Origin: Candidatus Methanoperedens nitratireducens
Lineage (GTDB): Archaea > Halobacteriota > Methanosarcinia > Methanosarcinales > Methanoperedenaceae
DNA: 47,125 bases
Direction: 5' to 3'
Assembly: GCF_000685155.1 (NCBI RefSeq)
Contig: NZ_JMIY01000007.1
Location: 189,816-236,940, forward strand
Each line of letters starts with the position of its first letter. Within the stretch, counting starts at the first letter, position 1. Positions 17,903 through 25,349 of this stretch are shown here, one piece after another. The translations under genes and the position numbers were made by a program. The notes beneath the pieces were generated by a model that did not search any database, was not told the DNA's origin, and worked only from the letters and a program-made list of their open reading frames with translations.

Positions 17903-19764
17903 AGCTCACCTCTCCAGCGCAGGTAGTACAGCTCAAGGAACACAAGGAACATTGCCGCTATTATGAAATAGATATCAAGATATCTTGGAGATCGTATTAT
18001 CTGGGTAGTGACAGTCTCCTTTTCTCCTGGTATTGATGCTGATGAAGAGATACTGCCACCTGCCAGGTTTGATTCCCGTTCATCGTACAGGTTTACAGCC
18101 ACATCCTTATCAGACAGTTTATATATCCCGACCTCATCAAGCAGCAGCATATCTGTTGTAATGCTGTCAGCAGGAGTCTTTATGGTCTGGCGTGAGGGAA
18201 GTTTGATAAACTGTCCTGTCCTTGCGTTATACTCGCTAACATCAAGGCTTCCGCTTATCCATTCCATCATCTGTTTCCAGAATAAAGGATATTCAAGATG
18301 CGCATGGAAATCACTCCATACATTCTCATTGAGGGGATCGTAGATATTATCCCCCTGCGGGTCGGCAAGTCCTGAATAGATCACCATCCCGCTTCCTGAC
18401 TTCCAGTATGCGAGAATTGCGGATTTATCCCCTCCTTCAACAAGCGTCACTGCGCCCGTCTTTGCCGTGGCCTTAAAATGTTTTTTAACATCAACTTTTT
18501 CAATGCTGATGTCCTCTGTCATCCCGCTTGCCTTTACAATATTCAGCGATGTTCTAGTCGAGATAGGGCCAGGCTCAACAGGCAGTAGATCCATATCCTG
18601 TAGATCCGGTGATGCGATTATTACTGCGTTACCGCCAGCTTTAACGTAATCAGAAAGACTCTTTACCGCTTCAGATGGTAGTTGAGAACCAACAAAGACA
18701 GTCGAATACCCTGATAATGAAGGGATGCTCTTCGTATCTGCTCTCTTGACCGTGGTATGAGGAATAAGGCCAAGTGCAACGAGTGAAGGTGTTTTTGCAT
18801 TATCTGTAATATACAGGATATCATTTTTTACTGATCCTGGTATTATGATATAGGCATTGTTATCCAGGGAAAGCGCATCATTTACAGTAAGAGAGATCTT
18901 CGTTATCCCGGGTGTTAAGTTACTGATCGTGAAGTATTCACTGGATTGCCCTCGCAGGTTAAGTGTGCTTGAGAGTATATTCCGGTTATCTGTGGTAACA
19001 TCGATTTTTACGTCCTGTGCCTCTTTATTGAAATTTTTAATGTTGATCTTATAATCGCCAGATTCGAACCAGCCGCTCACTATACCGATATTATCCGTCC
19101 TTCCGCTTACTGTCACAAACTCAACATTGATACCATTGGCCTGCGCCAGTTTTTTTGCAACCAGGGGGTCATCGCCGCCCCAGCTTGCAAAATCTGAGAA
19201 AACCACAATTCTTCCGCCTTCGGGAAGCATCCGACGCCCCAGGAGAATGGCACTTGATATATCAGCGCCCGTGGCTTTTGCCTTCAATTTTTTCAGTGAA
19301 TCTGCTGCGCTGCTGGAAGGTGCCTCTTTTATCACCATTACAGGCACGCTCTGTGCAAGTATCACCGTGTTCTTTGCGCTCAGGAAATTACCTGCCTGTT
19401 CAACTGCCCGCTCAAACCTTCCATCAGCCTGCATGCTTGCAGAGGCATCAAGAATGATCACTGTATGTCCTCCTCCTATCTCCTCGTTCGCCATAATAAA
19501 AGGCGCAGCAAGTGCAAGTGAAATTATTGTAAGCACAAGCAGTTGAATAAGGAAGAGCGGGTCTTTGAGGAATTTCCTGAAAACGTTAAGCCTCTTCTTT
19601 CGCTCAATGTCCATAAGGAACATTAAAGAGGGGATCTTTATCTTAAGCGGTCTGGGGCGCAGTAAATATATAATTATAAGCGGGATGATAGAAAGAAGCG
19701 CATAGAGCCCGGCCTGGTTTGCGAATTGAAGCGGGTTTGTGTATAGTATATCTAAAATACCCAT
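17899..19764 (-). CDS. BatA/vWA-domain membrane protein
   Basis: 621 residues. The N-terminal BatA domain has membrane helices at about 18-36 and 70-90, with LRPRPLKIKIPSL between them. A vWA domain follows (IILDASASMQADG, MIDAS DxSxS, about residues 103-250). A CARDB-like and a GATase-like part fill the middle, and a helix near 595-615 ends the protein. It is translated just before the 828-residue vWA protein. The DUF58 gene of the same operon is now separated from it by the inserted HicAB remains. The pattern fits aerotolerance-type (Bat) operons, but the role in an anaerobic archaeon is unknown. Confidence 0.83.
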   Translation of the reverse strand: MGILDILYTNPLQFANQAGLYALLSIIPLIIIYLLRPRPLKIKIPSLMFLMDIERKKRLNVFRKFLKDPLFLIQLLVLTIISLALAAPFIMANEEIGGGHTVIILDASASMQADGRFERAVEQAGNFLSAKNTVILAQSVPVMVIKEAPSSSAADSLKKLKAKATGADISSAILLGRRMLPEGGRIVVFSDFASWGGDDPLVAKKLAQANGINVEFVTVSGRTDNIGIVSGWFESGDYKINIKNFNKEAQDVKIDVTTDNRNILSSTLNLRGQSSEYFTISNLTPGITKISLTVNDALSLDNNAYIIIPGSVKNDILYITDNAKTPSLVALGLIPHTTVKRADTKSIPSLSGYSTVFVGSQLPSEAVKSLSDYVKAGGNAVIIASPDLQDMDLLPVEPGPISTRTSLNIVKASGMTEDISIEKVDVKKHFKATAKTGAVTLVEGGDKSAILAYWKSGSGMVIYSGLADPQGDNIYDPLNENVWSDFHAHLEYPLFWKQMMEWISGSLDVSEYNARTGQFIKLPSRQTIKTPADSITTDMLLLDEVGIYKLSDKDVAVNLYDERESNLAGGSISSSASIPGEKETVTTQIIRSPRYLDIYFIIAAMFLVFLELYYLRWRGEL

Positions 19765-19826
19765 CTTAAACCTCTATTTTCCGAAAGCCTCTGGCGCATT
19801 TTTCTAAATTCCCAGATGACTGCTGG

Positions 19827-19900
19827 GTGGCATTGAAATCTCACTGCAGAGAACGCAAAGGTCGCAACTATTTTTATTGCTATGATGCGAAAATTCTGTA
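19827..19900. repeat. Degenerate dispersed repeat with AACGCAAAGGTCGCAA core
   Basis: This short stretch between BatA and HicB resembles the longer CGCAAAGGACGCAAAG repeats at 46193-46255 and 46745-46815. It is too decayed to define ends. It sits next to the HicAB insertion and may mark repeat-mediated insertion. Confidence 0.35.
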
Positions 19901-19915
19901 TAGTTGCATGGCTCC

Positions 19916-20185
19916 CTATTGTACGCTGACCCCCTTTGTACATGCATTGCTAAATGATGTCAGTTCCTCAACCACAACTCTCAAAAGTTCTTTTCCCGCG
20001 GGTTTGGGGATTTCTCTCCCCTCCTTTTTAGCGGTCTCCAGCCAGAGGTCAATTGCTATCTTAATCTCTTTCAATGCCTCTTCTTCTGTTTCCCCAAAAG
20101 CAGAGCATCCGGGGAGTTCTGGCACTATAGCAATATAACCCTCGTCTTCTTCGCTATAGAATATTTCTATTGCATATTTATACAT
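19916..20185 (-). CDS. HicB-family antitoxin
   Basis: 89 residues from the ATG at 20185, which has GAGGAGG five bases upstream; an upstream in-frame start at 20218 is less likely. The partial RNase H-like HicB fold is clear: YAIEIFYSEEDEGYIAIVPELPGC, then GETEEEALKEI. The C-terminus has no ribbon-helix-helix domain. It overlaps the end of the broken hicA by 8 nt. With the toxin frameshifted, the antitoxin may be an orphan. Confidence 0.85.
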   Translation of the reverse strand: MYKYAIEIFYSEEDEGYIAIVPELPGCSAFGETEEEALKEIKIAIDLWLETAKKEGREIPKPAGKELLRVVVEELTSFSNACTKGVSVQ

Positions 20186-20421
20186 TATTTTCCTCCTCCA
20201 GTAGATTATACTTATCAATAATTTTTAAAAGCTGTCTTACTTGATAAGGCTTTGCCCATCCGCCAACATTTTGGAAATTCAATGCCTCTCTTATTCCATT
20301 ACGCATGTATGTCCTGTGGCTGCCTTTTCCACCCGAATAACTCTGCTGCACTGCAGAGCCTATTATAACGTACATTCCTGGGATTTTCCTTTAATTCCTC
20401 GTAGATAACATTTTTATTCAT
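20178..20421 (-). pseudogene. HicA-like toxin gene, frameshifted
   Basis: Reading from the ATG at 20421 gives an N-terminal HicA-type segment (starts MNKNVIYEELKENPRN and reaches AELFGW), which then runs into a stop. The next frame continues with GGKGSHRTYMRNGI and ends in the helix KPYQVRQLLKII, typical of HicA C-termini. The join is at about 20325-20333, where one base seems lost. The catalytic His region (GSH) survives only in the second frame. The toxin is therefore probably inactive unless frameshifting occurs. The module lies inside the MoxR-vWA operon, between DUF58 and BatA. Confidence 0.7.
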
Positions 20422-20470
20422 TAAACACCTATAATTTGATTATAAAATTATAGATTTCGCACTTCATGCT

Positions 20471-21334
20471 CTATTTTTCCATCTTTACATCTTGCCTGCT
20501 TACAACCTGGAATATGGTATCAAAAATCGGCATATCCGTGGTTACAGTATGAAAATCAGCCCCGACCATAAGACAGGTCTCTTTTATTTTTGCTATGTGA
20601 TCGTTAAGGCGCCTCTCATATTCAGAACGAAGCTTCGGACTTGTATATATATCCATTTTATCATCAGTCTCAAGGTCGGTTAATCTTGCTTCCCCTCCAA
20701 GGTCAAGGTTTTTTTCCACAGGATCAAGAACCTGAATAAGTACAAACTCATGATCCCCGAGCCTGAAGATGCTGTTTTTTATAGAATCAATATCAGCCAT
20801 GAAATCAGAGATTATTATTACAAGCGACCTTGATTTTATAATGTGGGCATACTTTTCCATACAATAATCGAATCTGGTCTTTCCCGATAGTTCGATGTTA
20901 TTGAGAATATCGATGATCTGTGAAAGATATCTTCTTCCTCTCCTTGGTTTTGTGATATTTATCTCATCTCCAAAGGTAGATACCCCGAATTTCTCGTTAT
21001 CCTTGGTCACAAGATAGGCAAACCCGAGCGCAAGCATTGCAGCATATGTGAATTTATTTCGAAAATCCATACTCCTGCTGGTATCAAGGAGTATGTGTGT
21101 TGTCAGGCTCTTCTCTTCCTCAAATTCCTTGACATAGAGCTTCTCAGTACGTCCGTATACCTTCCAGTCAATTATTTTAAAATCATCTCCCTGTGTGTAC
21201 TCACGGTAGCTCACAGGCTCCATGCCCCTGCCTTTCAGGATCGAGCGCCGGCTGCCGCTGTAGGCTGTGGAGACGCGTTTGCGCACCATGAACGAGAAGC
21301 GGTCAAGCTCCTTGAAAAATGAAGTGTCTATCAT
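20471..21334 (-). CDS. DUF58 domain protein of the MoxR-vWA operon
   Basis: 287 residues, the usual length for a short DUF58 protein. The family signature REYTQGDDFKIIDWKVYGRTEKLYVKEFEEE spans residues 43-73, and a vWA-like TTHILLDTSRSMDF follows at about 78. It lies 177 bp after moxR on the same strand. Genomic pairing of DUF58 with MoxR ATPases is a standing feature of the family. The ATG is preceded by a GAGGTG site placed inside a small stem-loop (AAAGCGA-GGTG-TCGCTTT, 21334-21353), which could control its translation. Confidence 0.88.
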   Translation of the reverse strand: MIDTSFFKELDRFSFMVRKRVSTAYSGSRRSILKGRGMEPVSYREYTQGDDFKIIDWKVYGRTEKLYVKEFEEEKSLTTHILLDTSRSMDFRNKFTYAAMLALGFAYLVTKDNEKFGVSTFGDEINITKPRRGRRYLSQIIDILNNIELSGKTRFDYCMEKYAHIIKSRSLVIIISDFMADIDSIKNSIFRLGDHEFVLIQVLDPVEKNLDLGGEARLTDLETDDKMDIYTSPKLRSEYERRLNDHIAKIKETCLMVGADFHTVTTDMPIFDTIFQVVSRQDVKMEK

Positions 21335-21337
21335 AAA

Positions 21338-21480
21338 GCGACACCTCGCTTTATGCGGTCTAGGGGTATGGTCTTGCGACCATACCCCTTCGTTTGATAA
21401 ACCTTTCTCAAAGGTTTAGCGACACCTCGCTTTATGCGGTCTAGGGGTATGGTCTTGCGACCATACCCCTTCGTTTGATA
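21338..21480. repeat. 62-bp tandem repeat with strong hairpins
   Basis: Two identical 62-bp copies (21338-21399 and 21419-21480) are separated by 19 bp that form their own hairpin (AAACCTTT-ctc-AAAGGTTT, 21399-21417). Each copy has an 11-bp stem, GGGGTATGGTC facing GACCATACCCC with TTGC between. Each also carries the GAGGTG ribosome-binding site and flanking AGCGA/TCGCT arms seen in front of the DUF58 gene. They fill the moxR-DUF58 gap and would be transcribed. Whether they stop transcription, stabilise the mRNA or hide the start site is not known. Confidence 0.85.
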
Positions 21481-21510
21481 TGCGAAGTAAAGCGGCGCAA
21501 CGGTTTTCAT

Positions 21511-22458
21511 CTATTTCACGTTTTTCAGTATATCCGAGATCACCTGGTCGGTTGTCTTGCCTTTGCGCTCTGATTCGAACGTGAGAATGATGCGATGGCG
21601 CAGCACAGGGTAGGCCATGGCATCGATATCTTCTGCGCTTACGTAATTGCGCCCCTTGATCAGTGCCCTTGCCTTTGCTGCCAGGATAATACCGATAGAA
21701 GCCCTGGGGGACGCACCGTATTCGATATGTTCATTCTTTTCTCTGGTTGAGATCACGATTCTGATCGCCCTGTTCCTTATATCATCGGCTACAGGGACAT
21801 CGCGTGTAAGTTTCTGGAGCTCAAGGACATCGTTCTTTGTAACCACGCGGTTTAGCGAAGGTATGATGTTGCGCGTGTACCGGTGAACGATCTCTTTTTC
21901 ATCCTCAAATGTGGGGTAGTCCATTAATATCTTGAGCAGGAACCTATCCAGTTGTGCCTCAGGCAGCGGGTATGTACCCTCCATCTCAATCGGGTTCTGG
22001 GTAGCGAGTACAAAAAAGGGCTTATCCAGAGGATATGTCTTATTCCCTACCGTTACCTGTTTTTCCTGCATGGCCTCAAGCATCGCGCTCTGAGTCTTGG
22101 GCGATGCCCTGTTTATCTCATCTGCCAGTATAATATTTGCGAACACAGGTCCTGGCTCGAAACGGTACTGCTTCTTTCCGCCTATATCCTCGATGATGTA
22201 TGTGCCTGTGATATCTGAGGGCATAAGGTCAGGAGTACACTGGATCCTGCTAAATTTAAGGTCAAGCGCTTTTGAGATAGTGCTTATAGTGAGGGTCTTT
22301 GCAAGGCCAGGGTTACTTTCCACAAGCGCATGGCTGTTGCACAGGATCGCAATCAACATCTGCTCTATGGCTTCACGCTGTCCTACGATGACCTTCCCTA
22401 TTTCATCAAGGAGTTCTTTGAAGGTCCTGCTTGAGCCTGTGTATATATCATTGCTCAT
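21511..22458 (-). CDS. MoxR-family AAA+ ATPase
   Basis: 315 residues, normal for MoxR. The Walker A variant SNPGLAKT is at 48-55 and Walker B IILADE at 109-114. Sensor 1 lies in FVLATQNPIEMEGTYPLPEAQLDRF, and a sensor 2 arginine in YGASPRASI. MoxR proteins are chaperone-like ATPases that help assemble or activate protein complexes, usually through vWA partners. Both partner types follow here (DUF58 and two vWA genes). It starts 23 bp after the upstream membrane-protein gene. Confidence 0.93.
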   Translation of the reverse strand: MSNDIYTGSSRTFKELLDEIGKVIVGQREAIEQMLIAILCNSHALVESNPGLAKTLTISTISKALDLKFSRIQCTPDLMPSDITGTYIIEDIGGKKQYRFEPGPVFANIILADEINRASPKTQSAMLEAMQEKQVTVGNKTYPLDKPFFVLATQNPIEMEGTYPLPEAQLDRFLLKILMDYPTFEDEKEIVHRYTRNIIPSLNRVVTKNDVLELQKLTRDVPVADDIRNRAIRIVISTREKNEHIEYGASPRASIGIILAAKARALIKGRNYVSAEDIDAMAYPVLRHRIILTFESERKGKTTDQVISDILKNVK

Positions 22459-22481
22459 TTTTTAACCTCTTTCTTTTAACT

Positions 22482-23357
22482 TTAAATCTTGCTCCGTTCG
22501 ACTGCATATTTATTGATCAGCTCCTTTTCTGTTTCCGTTTTTTTCATAAGTGCGCCGTATCCTCCATCAGAGACATTTGAACCAAGGACATCCACAGGAA
22601 AATCCGCTGACCGGATAAACTGGTTTTTATCCGGGCTATACTCACTTATCGTACTACCTGCCCCTGAGCCCGAATCAAGAGACAGGTCAACAGGCTTGCC
22701 TTCAATAGGTGCAATATTCGGCTTGCCAAAGATGTCTCCCTGGCCGGTTGTTCCCACTTTATCGGTTTCAACGGGCGGGCCCTGGGCATTAAAAGTCTGA
22801 TTATTAATATTTTCGATAGTTTCATTCACGGTGCTGGTGATGTTAGTAAAAGTTTCGGGTGGAATAGCGTACTTATCAGGGTTTAAAGAAACCATAGCTG
22901 CACCTGAGATAAATATAACAGTTACCAGGATCTTTGTGATCAACATACCTGTTGCCAGAAGATGCGATGATGAAACACCTGTCAGTGAAACGGAAACATG
23001 ATCTTTTAATGAATCAACTATTATATTGTTCTCATTCCTGTTATCGTATGCGGTTCTTAGTCTCTCCTTTAATTCGGAATATTTATTTTCTATTAACAGA
23101 TTAATATTAATTTTATTATCTTTTCTATGCAGCAGTAAAGCACTGATTATAGCAGTAACAAACGCCAGAATTGGTAAAATGACTTCAATAGGAACTGGTA
23201 AAGAATATTTATCTAAAAAATCTGCAGCATGTTGAAAGATAATTAAGACTGCATATAATATGCTAAAAATAGAGATTAAATCCAGGATAAAGATTAACCG
23301 CATGCGTTTGAAATAGCCTGATTGAATTTTTAAGAGCTTATCCAGAAAATCGCCCAT
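22482..23357 (-). CDS. Membrane protein of the MoxR operon, family not recognised
   Basis: 291 residues. Three membrane helices are visible, at about residues 20-43, 55-78 and 130-155. A soluble, low-complexity Gly/Pro/Ser-rich tail follows, with conserved-looking motifs near the end (VDVLGSNVSDGGYGALMKKTE). It is the first gene of the operon with moxR, DUF58 and the two vWA genes. Many MoxR operons carry one or two such membrane proteins of low conservation. GGTGG lies before the ATG and a TATA-like box lies at 23399-23408. Confidence 0.7.
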   Translation of the reverse strand: MGDFLDKLLKIQSGYFKRMRLIFILDLISIFSILYAVLIIFQHAADFLDKYSLPVPIEVILPILAFVTAIISALLLHRKDNKININLLIENKYSELKERLRTAYDNRNENNIIVDSLKDHVSVSLTGVSSSHLLATGMLITKILVTVIFISGAAMVSLNPDKYAIPPETFTNITSTVNETIENINNQTFNAQGPPVETDKVGTTGQGDIFGKPNIAPIEGKPVDLSLDSGSGAGSTISEYSPDKNQFIRSADFPVDVLGSNVSDGGYGALMKKTETEKELINKYAVERSKI

Positions 23358-23398
23358 TCAGCCACCTTCTACCGGCTTTATTGATATTATTTATACCT

Positions 23399-23408
23399 TA
23401 ATATAAAT
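23399..23408 (-). promoter_or_regulatory. Putative promoter of the MoxR-vWA operon
   Basis: On the minus strand ATTTATATTA preceded by A-rich bases forms a BRE/TATA-like element. It would start transcription near 23375, just upstream of the GGTGG site of the first operon gene. No promoter-like element is evident in the short gaps between its genes except possibly at the HicAB insertion. Confidence 0.45.
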
Positions 23409-23594
23409 TTTTAAGACCTTTGCCATCATTTTAATTTGCAACCAATGTCTCTAACTTACACTGCTTACAATACTTATTAAACTTTCGAGTATTGAGAGCC
23501 CATACATGCAAGCTTATGCGCAACCCTGGTGTCTCTAGATCAAATACGAAAAATTTATTATACAATAGACCCCAGTTTAGATGGGGTGAAAGAA

Positions 23595-23978
23595 ATGGGA
23601 ACATATGAAGATACGCTTGAAGATATGGAGAAGACGCTGGGATCAGTTCCTGAATTTATTAGGTTTATTTCAGAGAGATCGATTGTTAACGACTGGACTT
23701 CATGGAAGGAGGTCGGAGAGATAGACCTTGAGAGGGCAAGATATCTATTAAGTACAGATGAGATAATAAGCGAATGGCTGGATAAGGCCCATACTGCCAG
23801 TATGAATGCAGAATTTAGCAGAAAGGCAAGAACAGTTTGCTGCAGAATGCTGGTTGATACAGATAAAGCGCAAATGGCAGTAACAAAAACAGGTGAACAA
23901 TTCCTTGTCTGCAATGATAACTGCAGAAGGTTTATTGAAACGGCAACTCCAGAACAGATAAAAGAGATTTCAGGATAA
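23595..23978 (+). CDS. Small YHS/TRASH-like metal-binding protein with a CMD-like N-terminus
   Basis: 127 residues from the ATG at 23595. This start has GGGGTGA upstream and a TATA-like AAATTTATTATA at 23548-23560; an upstream start at 23529 would place the promoter inside the gene. Residues 4-25 (DTLEDMEKTLGSVPEFIRF) resemble the first helix of carboxymuconolactone-decarboxylase/AhpD proteins. Residues 82-115 read C-C-R-M-L-V-D ... G-E-Q-F-L-V-C-N-D-N-C-R-R-F, the layout of YHS/TRASH metal domains (Cys83, Cys106, Cys110). A metal-sensing or metal-handling role is plausible. No regulated partner is next to it. Confidence 0.55.
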   Translation: MGTYEDTLEDMEKTLGSVPEFIRFISERSIVNDWTSWKEVGEIDLERARYLLSTDEIISEWLDKAHTASMNAEFSRKARTVCCRMLVDTDKAQMAVTKTGEQFLVCNDNCRRFIETATPEQIKEISG

Positions 23979-24050
23979 CCGCAAAGTAAGTGCAGAAAAA
24001 TCTAATTTTGAATCAAACCGAAAAGGGCCAAAACTAAGAGAGAGTATAAG

Positions 24051-24791
24051 ATGAGACTTGAGAATAAGGTTGCAATTATTACAGGAGCAGGAAGCGGTAT
24101 TGGCAGAGAAACGGCACTATTATTTGCCCGGGAAGGAGCTAAGGTTGTTGTAGCCGATATAAGCGAAAAAAATGGCAGGGATGTAGTAGAGGAGATTAAG
24201 AGATCGGGAGGCGAGGGATTCTTTATTAGGGTAGATGTATCCAGCAGGGAACAATCAAAACAGATGGCTAAAGATACACTGGAGAGATATGGTAGAATTG
24301 ATGTGATGATATTTAATGCAGGTATTGTTCAGGACTCTCTCCTAATAAAAATGACAGAAGAACAATGGGATAAGGTTATTGATATAAATCTCAAAGGGGC
24401 TTTTAATTGCAGTCAGGCAGTGCTTGACGCTATGATCAGCCAGGGTAGCGGTGTAATCCTCAATGCATCTTCTATCGTGGGACTATATGGCAATGTCGGC
24501 CAGGTCAATTATGCTGCGTCCAAGTCCGGGTTAATTGGAATGACAAAGACTTTAGCAAAGGAGCTTGGAAGGAAAGGGATAAGGGTCAATGCAGTGGCCC
24601 CGGGATTTATAGCTACCCCGATGACAGCAGGTGTACCTGAGAAGATTCTTGAGATGATGAGAGAGAAAACACCCCTGCGCAGGCTGGGTGAACCCAGTGA
24701 TATTGCATATGCATACCTGTATCTTGCTTCGGATGAGGCCAGGTTCGTTAATGGGGCAGTGCTCAGCGTGGATGGTGGACTGGTCATCTAA
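24051..24791 (+). CDS. SDR-family oxidoreductase, FabG-like
   Basis: 246 residues, the exact family length for FabG/3-oxoacyl reductases. The nucleotide motif TGAGSGIG is at 11-18, Asn113 is in INLKG, and Ser141, Tyr154 and Lys158 make the catalytic set. The C-terminus ends VLSVDGGLVI, as usual. It reduces a keto or 3-oxoacyl substrate with NAD(P)H. Archaeal lipids need no fatty-acid synthase, so a role in acetoacetyl-CoA reduction or another carbonyl reduction is more likely. No other acyl-chain genes are adjacent. A hairpin terminator follows at 24809-24840. Confidence 0.88.
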   Translation: MRLENKVAIITGAGSGIGRETALLFAREGAKVVVADISEKNGRDVVEEIKRSGGEGFFIRVDVSSREQSKQMAKDTLERYGRIDVMIFNAGIVQDSLLIKMTEEQWDKVIDINLKGAFNCSQAVLDAMISQGSGVILNASSIVGLYGNVGQVNYAASKSGLIGMTKTLAKELGRKGIRVNAVAPGFIATPMTAGVPEKILEMMREKTPLRRLGEPSDIAYAYLYLASDEARFVNGAVLSVDGGLVI

Positions 24792-24808
24792 TATTAATAT
24801 TAGTAACA

Positions 24809-24846
24809 GGGTAATCCATTGCTATTAACCAGATTACCCTTCTTTT
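24809..24846 (+). terminator. Hairpin terminator after the SDR gene
   Basis: GGGTAATC (24809-24816) and GATTACCC (24832-24839) form a perfect 8-bp stem with a 15-nt loop, followed by TTCTTTT. It lies 18 bp after the SDR stop codon. Confidence 0.5.
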
Positions 24847-24927
24847 AATCCTAAATGGTTATTCATTTTCAAATAGCTTTATACTGAATGCTGATTCTTT
24901 TTGTATATAACAGGAGGGGTGAAAAAT

Positions 24928-25083
24928 ATGGACATATTTGATGTATTGACTGCTATCTCAGAGAGAAAAACAGCAGCCATACGCATGGGTATGAACGAGT
25001 ATGATGCTCTAATGAAAGCTATATGTGATATATCTAAAGAATATCATATATCGTTACCTGATGTTAAAAAGTTAGTAGGATAG
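24928..25083 (+). CDS. Small conserved-looking protein, function unknown
   Basis: 51 residues from the ATG at 24928, which has a very strong GGAGGGGTGA site six bases upstream. The sequence is largely helical and charged (MDIFDVLTAISERKTAA, then ending LPDVKKLVG). It has no cysteines, signal or membrane segment. I do not recognise it. The strong ribosome-binding site and clean stop support a real small gene. It lies 266 bp before the acyl-CoA synthetase gene on the same strand, with a possible separate promoter for that gene. Confidence 0.55.
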   Translation: MDIFDVLTAISERKTAAIRMGMNEYDALMKAICDISKEYHISLPDVKKLVG

Positions 25084-25214
25084 TGATGCATTTGATTTTA
25101 AAATCACTTGCAGCCGGGTAAATTCCTTCGAGGCGTATTGCTTTGAGATACATTTAAGCCTTGAAGGGCCTATATAATCTAAAAAATCTTACTAAGAATA
25201 GTAAATAAAACTAA

Positions 25215-25245
25215 GAACATCAGCGAAGAATAGCGAATGTTCTCT
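25215..25245. promoter_or_regulatory. Inverted repeat upstream of the acyl-CoA synthetase gene
   Basis: AGAACAT and ATGTTCT arms are separated by about 17 bases in the gap between the 51-residue gene and the synthetase gene. It could be an operator or a stem-loop. A TATA-like AGTTTTATTT lies about 60 bp closer to the gene. Confidence 0.3.
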
Positions 25246-25349
25246 ATCCAGATATTATCTATCAATATTATGTATCGCCGACAATACCAATACGATACAA
25301 AGTTTTATTTGCGATGTGTTCATACCTCCGTACTTGGGGAGATATAATC

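Noticed and set aside
21338-21480. CRISPR-like array
   Set aside because: Only two copies with a 19-bp self-pairing spacer and no cas genes.
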